Assembly: GCA_900155495.1 (NCBI GenBank)
Contig: FTLJ01000228.1
Span: 1 to 25,651 of the forward strand
Source: Porogramme epimiltina
Lineage: Eukaryota > Basidiomycota > Agaricomycetes > Polyporales > Polyporaceae
Direction of reading: 5' to 3'
DNA: 25,651 bases
Shown here: piece after piece, positions 18,162 through 25,651 of the stretch
Numbering within the stretch: position 1 is the first letter of the stretch
Layout of the letters: every line of letters starts with the position of its first letter
Program-made: the position numbers and the translations under genes
Notes under the pieces: generated by a model
Seen by the model: only the letters and a program-made list of their open reading frames with translations
Told to the model about the DNA's origin: nothing
Database searches by the model: none

Positions 18162-19075
18162 ATCGTGCTAGCCAGCCGCCGCATACTACTTACAGGAACC
18201 GACTGGTCCCGGTGTCAGCCAAGGGAACCGCGATGGCTGATGACGGCAATTTCAGCAATACCATGCTGTCGAACTAAGGTTTATAGGTTTTGGGTAGTGC
18301 AAAGATGTGTGTTGGGCGTGCGCGAAGATGACTAGGCTCGGATATGATGGTGTCAGACGGTGTCCGCGACGTCGAAACGAGCGCAGGCAAGCTACCGCCC
18401 AGAACGTGACAGTCGCGACCCGTCACGGAAAGACACGACACGTCACCCCCTTTGTGAGTCACGCCAACGTCACGGTACGCCTCCGATGTTTTCGAAGTTG
18501 AGCGGTGAGTATCACGTTAGTGCTATGCACATACTACAGGTTTTCAAACACTAGCGCAACAGGCTCATTTGGTCCACGCCCTTGATTTGGGAGATCGTTC
18601 TCGGAAGCAGAGGTGAGCACTACGCCGCTGGACTCGCCCTCTGGAGATACCGTGTGGAAAGAAGAAGCGACCACTGTACTGTGTATTGACGGCGGACGAG
18701 TATGCTGGAAGTGAGTGTTCGTAATCCTCCGAGTAACCACACGGTGCGCTCTATATCAATTCCTCACGGTGAATCTCTCTAAAGAATTTAACAGTAGTCG
18801 CTCTACCCGGCCCTCCCGCTGTCCCCTTGTGCTGGCTGTCCAAACCCCTCAGCGGGGTAGTACCAATCTTCAAGCGGTCCTCTGGTAGACAAACCAGATA
18901 TTAGTGTTCGATGAACCGACGGACATCGCTTTCCGGCTCCTAACCCTCAGCTATTCTACGGGCCCTTTAGAGGCGCGTCACTCTCCACCGTACCCTATAC
19001 ACTCTATTCTCCTAGCAAACCACCCGTAATTTTAATCGTCCTTCTAGCTTTGTTCTTGTATCTTTCCTTCCAATA
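18162..19075. promoter_or_regulatory. upstream region of the second F-box gene, with a TGAC-motif cluster and a possible plus-strand promoter
   Basis: On the minus strand TATAAA (18285-18280) lies about 119 nt before the ATG at 18161 and is the likely core promoter. Farther upstream (18405-18475) is a cluster of TGAC-type motifs. At the right end, about 18985-19075, the plus strand is strongly pyrimidine-rich and runs into an ATG at 19076, like a fungal core promoter and leader, although the frame that follows is only 28 codons. No gene is recognised in between. Confidence 0.45.
18405..18475. promoter_or_regulatory. cluster of CGTCAC/CGTGAC motifs with a TGAGTCA site
   Basis: CGTGAC (18405-18410), CGTCACGG (18421-18428), CGTCAC (18441-18446), TGAGTCA inside GTGAGTCAC (18454-18462) and a second CGTCACGG (18468-18475) lie within 71 bp. 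TGACG is a CREB/ATF half-site and TGAGTCA the Gcn4/AP-1 site of bZIP proteins. The cluster lies about 245-315 bp upstream of the F-box ATG. Confidence 0.45.
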
Positions 19076-22000
19076 ATGTGCCATCCATGCCCGCCATTCA
19101 GAGCACCCGACGCCACCACCACGCTCAGCCGGAACACCAACAATACACCGGTGCGCCTATAAAGGGAGTTCTGTGGAAGCTCCTAGGTCCGGGGGCGAGG
19201 TTACGTCAAGGCCTATCTCCGCGCCCGCTCTTCCTATACACTCGCCTTCCCATCCAGCGTCACCGAGACGCGCTGAGGCCCTTCACACTCCCATGTCCGC
19301 CCCCTGCCCGCCTTCAAGGATGTCATTCATCAGGCCGCGAACGGCGGCGAGGTCGAAGAAGCTACCGGCGACAGGCGTGCGATAAGGGTGCGGCCGAGAA
19401 TAGTTGTGTCGCTTCGAGCCTCCGGGGCGAAGCTCGCATCGCAGGCATTCCCAGGTGCTGCGACCCAGCGGATGGCCCGGCACTGTGTACGCCTGCTATC
19501 AAAGAATGTGCCAGGTCCATGTCCTACCCAGGACCACCCGCCTTGCCTAGAATGGCATGTTCGTTGTGTTGCCGCTACGCATTCTGGTAGCAGGAGCCGC
19601 GCGCGTATACTGACACGAGGGGCGGAGAAACTTCTTAAAGGCGCGCATAGGTCCTTCCATGGCTGTTTGACTTGTGGGTAAGGAAATACCCTCATCTTCA
19701 GATTAACGCCGTTTAAAGTAACCCCCTTTTCACCGTGCTTCACGATAGCTTATAAATCAACCAGACATGAGGCATGTATGTGTCTCAAGAGTACATTCCC
19801 AAACAGATTCAACACGCCATTCAGTCTCCTCGCGCTCATCCTGGGCCGCCGGAGCCCCGCTCGAAGGGGGACGGGAGGACGCGCGAGGCGTCCCCAAAGG
19901 ACGAATATGGAACGCGTGAGATCGCGCACCGCGCGCGGGGTCACCTGGACCCTCCTGCCTCCTGTTTCAAACAAACCCCTCCCGGCCCGCCGGAGACTCG
20001 CACTTACGCCCCACCCGGGCCGCATGTCCGTCCATGTGTGCGAGTGGGGAGATCCTGTGGCTCTGCACTCTATTCTTCGTGGCCGCCACTACGAGGAGCG
20101 ACGGGCCACAGTAGGAACGCCGCACCCCACCTGTGGAGGTCGCGTGGACCGCAGGCGGACGACGCTAGGCTCTGCTCCCCTTGACATGAATGCGACACCG
20201 CCGCACACGCTGTTCACGGCCGCACGACCGTCACCGTGTGCCCCAGGCTCTTCTAGCGATAGCTCTTCTGGCGCCTTGGCACGCAGAATGCACGCAGGCT
20301 CCTACTCACCCGCTGATATGTACCAACCCAAGCCCCGGCGCACGCACACACTCGCCGCGCGATAGCGATTCCCCCGGGCCCGCGCAACCGCGCCTCGCGC
20401 CATCCCCATCAAAACGGCGCGCGCCGCTTCGGTAGCTTCCCCCGGGCGAGGCGCGACATACCATACCTGGGGCCTGGGCAGGCCACTTTCGAGTCTCAGA
20501 ACTAGACTCTCAGGGCGCGCCGCCAATCGGGCAGCCAGGTCGGGCGTACGTACGCGCGCCCGGGCGCAGGCGCGAATCTGTCCCGCGAGCGGGCGAGCAG
20601 CGTGGTCGTCCCCGACGCCGCGACGTTCTGGGCGGCCGGGCGCCGGGCGCCGGGCGCGCAGCTGCGATATGGGATAGCGCGGCCGAGGGTGGCTCTCGCG
20701 CAGGAGTCCGAGCTCCCCCCGGAGCAGCTGGGTGGCCCATCTTCGCTTCGCGGGGGTGGGCAGCCTCCCGCGCGGGCTCGTTGGGGCCTCGTACGTGAGG
20801 CATTGATGGGGCGACCGGCGAAGTTTCACTGGCATCTGTCCAGTGTCAGCTGCTCCGTGGACCGTGGTGCGTGCGCCCGCTTCTGCCAGACTGGCGAGCA
20901 TTCCGTCATGCGAACCTCACGTTTACACATTGCTCAGATCGCGCAGATTTCGGGATGCAGACTTCAGGATGCGCGCGTCCGCCCCCACGCCAGTCTTTCC
21001 ACAATAGCTACCTAAGCCCCTGTACACGACGTTGGCGCGCGTCCACACAGAGTCGCCGCTGTGACCCAGCAGCCACCATTCAGCGAACGCACCCCCCGCG
21101 GGCCTCCGACGAGCCTCCCGGAACACCAACGGCCCAGCAAATTTAGCGCGCCGGCGGCGCGTCCGCCCGTAACCCGTTCAATGCTCCCCGTTCGCCCGCC
21201 GCCCCTCAGTTCCCAATGCATACTCAACGCTCCACCCAGAACGCCACACCCGCCGCACCTCAATACAGAATCAACAGCATCGCCGGGGTGCTTCGCCTTC
21301 CCCGCATCCACGCCCAGGGCGCGCGCCCAAACCCCGCACCCGCCAGGGGACCAGGGGACTTACGCTACGATCAGCCTACCGTGACGCGCCCCGCCCCTGG
21401 CCGCGCTTCCGCGATGTAATGGCAGAACCCGCGCGTCGCGACCGCCAACGGCTCATCCTGCCCGCCGGCGCCCACACAGCGGCCATCCCGTCCCACATGG
21501 GGGACTCGGGACTCCCAGCGCGGCCCCCTGGCGCGTCCGACGCCCACCGCACATCTCACGCCCCCACTCCGATCTCAAAGTAGCTGTCCGAGCGGCGCGC
21601 GCGGGCGCGATAGCCCGGTACGACGCGCTCCAGCGCCCCCATTCACTCGTCCGCGCCGCCGCCCCTTCGCGCCCCACACGTCACACGAAGTCGGAAGCCC
21701 CGCGCGAGCGCATGGTGCGCCCTCTGCGATGCACCCCGCCGCGAGCCTCCTTAATAGCCCGGCGACTGGGTATTCTTGATGCGCCGAGCTCGCCGGTGGC
21801 TGGAGGCGCGCCGATCCGCGCTCGGACCTGGGCGCACTCCAGCGCTCTTCGTCCTCGCGCAGTGACGTCGACGTCTCCGAGGTGCGCGCGCGAGTCGTAC
21901 GATCGCTTGCGCCCGATTGGCCGGAGCGTGTCACGGGAGTCGACAACCCCTTGCTCAGCTGTGGACGACTTCGAGCGGCAAGTCGAGAGCACGCGAAGCG

Positions 22001-22076
22001 ACATGATGATACGGTATGGGGGTTTTATTGCAGATCAGCAGTACCAGTAAGGTTCCTATGCGTATAGTACAAGCCT
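19076..22076. other. 3-kb GC-rich stretch with no convincing gene
   Basis: From about 19.1 kb, and especially 19.8-21.9 kb, the DNA becomes very GC-rich (about two thirds by eye) and rich in CpG. Long open frames on both strands (up to 199 codons, for example 20302-20901 minus and 19778-20365 plus) follow from the scarcity of stop codons; their translations are Arg/Pro/Ala-rich with no recognisable domain and no consistent splice structure. One acidic stretch (about 19313-19380, plus strand) looks more protein-like but cannot be joined into a supported model. Short GC palindromes and a GGGCGCC tandem (20638-20659) were noticed. It could hold a noncoding transcript, decayed sequence, or a gene not recognised here. 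Confidence 0.5.
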
Positions 22077-22092
22077 CCCGCGGATCCGCGGG
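22077..22092. repeat. 16-bp perfect palindrome
   Basis: CCCGCGGATCCGCGGG equals its own reverse complement over 16 bp, without a spacer. It lies at the junction between the GC-rich gene-free stretch and the repeats downstream of the second transporter. Confidence 0.9.
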
Positions 22093-22110
22093 GCGGACGC
22101 CGTCGCGTTA

Positions 22111-22140
22111 GTGCGTGCGTATGCGTGCGTGCGTGCGTGA
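22111..22140. repeat. GTGC microsatellite
   Basis: About seven tetranucleotide units of GTGC/GCGT with one variant unit (GTAT) after the second copy. Confidence 0.85.
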
Positions 22141-22169
22141 GCGTGAGGGTGGATATGCAAAGCATGGTT

Positions 22170-22210
22170 GGGAGAGGGGGAGGGGGAGGCGCGCGGTGGT
22201 GGGTGGGGGG
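22170..22210 (+). repeat. G-rich tract
   Basis: Runs of 3, 5, 5, 3 and 6 G on the plus strand; one loop is about 14 nt, so it fits only a relaxed quadruplex rule. Confidence 0.6.
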
Positions 22211-22342
22211 TCATCAGCAGAAACTATTATACATCTGTCACAAGCGACAGCTAAACAAGCCGGAGAGCACAAAAAAACCAATAGGAGGCGTCGAAAGTCA
22301 AGGCGTCGTTGATGTACACGTAAGGTGGGCGCGCCCCCGCCC

Positions 22343-22361
22343 GGGGAGGGAGGGAAGGGGG
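22343..22361 (+). repeat. canonical G-quadruplex motif
   Basis: Four G-runs (4, 3, 3, 5) separated by loops of 1, 1 and 2 nt on the plus strand, a pattern known to form very stable parallel quadruplexes. It lies about 155 bp beyond the stop codon of the second transporter, on the strand opposite to its mRNA. Confidence 0.75.
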
Positions 22362-22462
22362 CGCATTAGCCCGTAGATCGTATATCGTTACAGTCGCGTC
22401 CGCACCGCGCGCGCCGCCGTGAGCCACCGCGACCTCCATCCAGAGAGCCCGCGAGAGAATTT

Positions 22463-22513
22463 GGGGGGAGAGGAGGGGAGGGAGGAAGAGGGAGGAGAGG
22501 GGGAGGGAGGGGG
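22463..22513 (+). repeat. polypurine tract with eight G-runs at the transporter stop codon
   Basis: 51 bp of G and A only on the plus strand, with eight runs of 3-6 G separated by loops of 1-7 nt, enough for two adjacent quadruplexes. It ends 1 bp from the stop codon of the minus-strand transporter gene, so the mRNA's 3' UTR would begin with a C/U-only stretch of the same length. Confidence 0.85.
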
Positions 22514-22514
22514 C

Positions 22515-24618
22515 TTAGACCCGCGCGCCGGCGTCCGAGCTCTTTTCGTCGTAGTCCTCGTGGCGGATGTCGCCGACCTTGGCGATCGCGGCGTGGAGCT
22601 TGTCGAGGTCCTCGCCGTCGAAGAGCGCGGCGGTCTCCTCGAGCGTCCGGTTCTTCGTCTCGACGACGAAGAAGTACAGGAACACGGTCTCGAACGCGAG
22701 CCAGCAGCAGTACACGATCTGAGCGTAGGGGCGCGCGCGGTGAGCCAAAGTACGAGGGAGCGGCGAAGGGGATGGGGACTCACGTAGTACTTCCAGGCGA
22801 TCGCCTTGAGCGCGATGGGGTTGACGTACTGGTTGAAGATGAGCGCGACGGAGATCGTGAAGTTGAACACGTTGAAGCCCTTAGCACGGAGCGAGTACGG
22901 CAGGATCTCGAGCGTGTACGAGACGATGAGCGGCGTGAACGCAAGGCTGTAAAGTGCATTCGTCAGTCTCTGCGGGAAACCCCAAAGGCGCAGGCGCAGG
23001 GCACTCACTCGTAGAAGGCGTAGAACAGGAAGATGAACGCGATGACGGCGTGCGCGGCGGACTGCGAGCCGTTGAGCGCGTACTGCGCGGAGCAGATGGT
23101 CTGGAGCGTGAAGAAGAGCGTCATGCCGCACGCCGAGGTGAGGAAGAGGAAGCGGCGGCCCCAGCGGTCGACCTGGAACGACGCGAAGACGGCCCAGCAC
23201 AGGTTCCAGATCGCGAGGATGCCCGTGATGAGCAGCTGGATGTCCGTGTCCGTGATGCCGATCGTGTCGAAGACCTGGTTGAGGTAGTACGACACCAGGC
23301 CGTTGCCGGACCACTGCGAGAACCAGGCGATGGCGATGATGATGCCCATGCGCTTGCGGTTCCCGCGGGTGGCGATGAGGGCCTTCCAGCCAACGTTCTT
23401 TGATGCTGCGGGAGAGTGGCGTGAGCAGATGTGCGGAAATTGAATGCTAGCCAGCCAAGGAGTACTCACACTCCTTGTCCATGGCAATAGCGGTCTTGAT
23501 CTCCTCAAACTCGTAGAGGACGAGGGGGTCGGTCTCGTCGCCGTCGGCATGGTAGTACGCGAGGGTGTGCAGCGCCTGGGCCTCCTTGCCTTTGCTGACG
23601 AGGTAACGGGGGGATTCGGGGACGAACCAGATGAGGAAGAACTGGAGGACGGAGGGGATGGCCTGAAGGACGGAAGGAATGCGCCATGCCCACTCGCTGT
23701 TGATCCTCGACGTGCCGAACGCGGACCAGGAAGCACTGCGAAGCGGAAAATGTTAAGAAGCGCCGCCGTACGTATGGTTAGAAGGTGACGTACATAATGT
23801 TACCGGAATACCAAAGGGTGTTGTAAAGGGAGCTGAGCTGCGGGCGGTAGACGGGGTAAGAGACCTCCGTAACCAGCATGGGCGCGGCGTTGGCTATTTT
23901 TGACATGGCACTCGTGAGTACGGGGAAACGTCACGCGCATGGGCACTACTCACACGCAATGCTCAGGCCGAAACCGAGGAGGAAACTGGGTAGTTCGATG
24001 AGATGGGTGGTTGACGGATGACGCAGAGGAGGACTCACCGGGCGCCAATGAACTCGTGAATGTTGGAGCACGCGGTCTGGAGGGCGGCACCAGCAATCAT
24101 GCAGACAGCACCGAGCCAGACGGAAGGCCTACGGCCGATGCCATCGGAGAGGTAGGGGGCAAAGGGGTAGCCTGCGAGGGAGCCGATGTTCTGCGTGGGC
24201 GAAAACGCGTTGAGTATATGCGCGCCAAAACGACGGGACGATGTGATGACGTACCTGGATCGCGTTGAGGAGACCGAGGGTGCCGCCCTGGGGGTTGTTG
24301 AAGAAGTCCTTCCACTGGCTCATGGACTGGAGACTGTTCATCAAACTACCGTCGTAGCCGTTCGTCGAGGACGTGATGAGGCTAGTGGGGGAGAGGTGTG
24401 AACGAGCTGGAAGACGCGTGACGTATGGGGGACGCGTACAGGAGAACGAGCCATGCGTGAAGGACGATGAGTCTGGGGGAGAACGCGCGTCAGGTGGGGG
24501 CGTTGTGGAGGAGGGGGAGAGGGACGGACCGCCTGTTGTTGTACCACTTGCGGTTGGGGTCGACGAGGTGCTGGAAGCCCGATGACGCGCTAGAGGTTGC
24601 TGCGGGACCGACGGCCAT
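22515..24618 (-). CDS. MFS sugar transporter, lactose-permease-like
   Basis: Twelve-helix sugar importer. The exons are 24618..24530, 24472..24440, 24381..24255, 24190..24039, 23985..23954, 23893..23794, 23735..23470, 23405..23009, 22946..22784 and 22718..22515, with introns of 53-65 nt in consistent phase, giving 520 aa. Signatures: LITSSTNGYDGSLMNSLQ in helix 1, SDGIGRRPS (98-106), EVSYPVYRPQ, PESPRYL (217-223), VDRWGRR (345-351), LPYSLRAKGF and the terminal VETKNRTLEE (472-481), which replaces the PETKG of the first transporter. These point to the fungal lactose-permease/LAC12-like branch, often disaccharide or hexose carriers; the substrate cannot be read. Intron 1 uses the weaker donor GTCCGT, yet the join restores NNRRLIVLHAW. 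The last exons are very GC-rich. The stop codon abuts a polypurine tract. It is not close kin of the transporter at 5195 apart from shared family motifs. Confidence 0.93.
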
Positions 24619-25651
24619 GGTGGAGAAGGCGGGAGATGTGTCGGGAGAGGACGAGCTGGGAGAAGCTGGAGAAGCGGTAAGGAGCGTGGAGGCTTTATAG
24701 CGAGCGAGGGGGGAGTGGGGGGGAAGGAGGGACGGGCGGAGGCAGGTGACCTCGCAGGGACCGAGAGAGGACGAGCCGAGGGAGGCCCGACGCGCTGGGC
24801 CCGCGGTGGCTGTCGCTGTTTCTCCAGAGATTCTCCAGATTTCCCCGTCGCTTGACTGCCCCGCACCCGCCCCTGCCCCCATTGGCCTCACCATTGGCCG
24901 CCCCCCGCGTCCGCATCCAGACCAGATCTCGCCAGGCACGCCGCGCGCCCCCGCACAGATCTCGCCTCCCCACACGCCTCTCCCAACCGCCTGTCCTTCG
25001 CACCCCATCGCCTCTCTTCGCGCATGATTGGAATACTGGCGCGTCGTCAGAAGCGTGGACCACCTTCCCAGACAGGAACAAACATACATACGTACCTCCA
25101 TGCTCCGCTCGCATCGTCGCCCGCACCACCGCGTCGGCTCCAGCTGGTGCCAGGCTCCGAGCCGCCGTCGTCCTCGGTCCGCGCCCTCGATGGCAGTGTC
25201 CCCCATCCCAAGGTCCGTCGCCCGCGCCCAGGAGGGTAAACAATAGACAACCGGCACGCCCTCGCGCGCAGAACTCCCCCGACGGCAGACGTGCGCGCGA
25301 CACGACAGAAACAGCCAAACGGTCCTAGACGCTCCTTCCCAAAACACCCGGCGCCCGACGCCCGCAGGCGCCGTCTTAATATCCCTCCGGCTGATCAGAT
25401 CACTCCGCCCCGGAGAGACAAGCTTTCAGCCTCCTCCATCCGTCGCCGACCCCTGCCAAAACCGTTCAGCGCCCCCGTGGGGGGCGCGGCGGCCGCCCCG
25501 TCGTCCGGGGAAGGCGCCACCACGCCCCCGTCCCCGCACGCGCCGCAGCGACGCCAGCCCGCCCCGCCTCCATCCCCCGCACCCGCTAGTGCGCGTCCGG
25601 CGAGCGTGCGCACATAAACCTTTTTCAGTCGCGCCGAGGCCCCCGCCCGCC
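24619..25651. other. promoter and GC-rich flank of the second transporter
   Basis: Beyond the TATA box this 1-kb stretch is GC-rich and holds long open frames on both strands without recognisable domains. Two small direct repeats were seen: CAGATCTCGCC at 24923-24933 and 24956-24966, and TTCTCCAGA at 24820-24828 and 24831-24839. No start of another gene was recognised before the right edge, although an ACATAAAC element near 25610 could belong to a promoter of a gene outside the window. Confidence 0.5.
24694..24699 (-). promoter_or_regulatory. TATA box of the second transporter gene
   Basis: TATAAA on the minus strand (within CTATAAAGC) lies 75 nt before the ATG at 24618, the best-placed TATA box in the window. 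Confidence 0.6.

Noticed and set aside
19778..20365. 195-codon plus-strand open frame
   Set aside because: Same reason: low-complexity translation, no motif, no splice support.
20302..20901. 199-codon minus-strand open frame
   Set aside because: It lies in very GC-rich DNA where stops are rare; the translation is Arg/Ala/Pro-rich with no domain, and overlapping frames on the other strand are equally open.
24820..24839. Repeated TTCTCCAGA as a heat-shock element
   Set aside because: The spacing and the inverted GAA units required for a heat-shock element are missing.
24490..25347. 285-codon minus-strand frame containing the second transporter's start
   Set aside because: Only the segment from the Met at 24618 fits the transporter family; the upstream part crosses the TATA box and is Arg/Gly-rich promoter sequence.

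Overview
This is a stretch of nuclear fungal DNA, most likely from a wood- or litter-decaying Agaricomycete (Basidiomycota). The evidence is many short GT..AG introns (mostly 49-65 nt, with CTNAY-like branch sites), dense genes on both strands, TATA/CT-rich core promoters, and families typical of mushroom-forming fungi: F-box proteins, a DUF4419 protein, and intron-rich sugar transporters. The species cannot be fixed from the sequence. No tRNA, rRNA, CRISPR array or intact transposon was seen. All exon models were built by hand from reading frame, splice-site consensus and remembered family consensus.

Layout. 538-1845 (-): two-finger C2H2 transcription factor, 415 aa. 2574-4482 (-): GH51 alpha-L-arabinofuranosidase, 7 exons, 529 aa, no signal peptide. 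5195-7394 (+): MFS sugar transporter, 13 exons including a 15-nt mini-exon, 512 aa. It is transcribed divergently from the GH51 gene across a 712-bp shared promoter. 8270-9778 (+): F-box protein. 9940-11602 (-): DUF4419 protein, 6 exons, 457 aa, with a disordered insertion inside the domain. 12402-15841 (+): PWP2/UTP1, the WD40 subunit of the small-subunit processome, 8 exons, 885 aa, with one 481-nt intron. 16313-18161 (-): second F-box protein, 590 aa. 18162-22514: a 4.3-kb stretch with no convincing gene that becomes very GC-rich from about 19.1 kb and ends in a palindrome, a GTGC microsatellite and G-quadruplex-forming tracts. 22515-24618 (-): second MFS sugar transporter of the lactose-permease-like type, 10 exons, 520 aa. 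24619-25651: its promoter and a GC-rich flank.

How the genes may work together. The left third looks like a small plant-polysaccharide module: a regulator candidate, an intracellular arabinofuranosidase and a sugar importer side by side. The importer could bring in arabino-oligosaccharides or pentose, and the non-secreted GH51 could release arabinose inside the cell. The co-function is inferred from position only. The middle is housekeeping (PWP2) plus members of lineage-expanded families. No clearly new molecular system was found. The best leads are the TF-GH51-MFS neighbourhood, the 15-nt mini-exon, the TGAC-motif clusters, the long PWP2 intron, and the G4-rich 3' flank of the second transporter.
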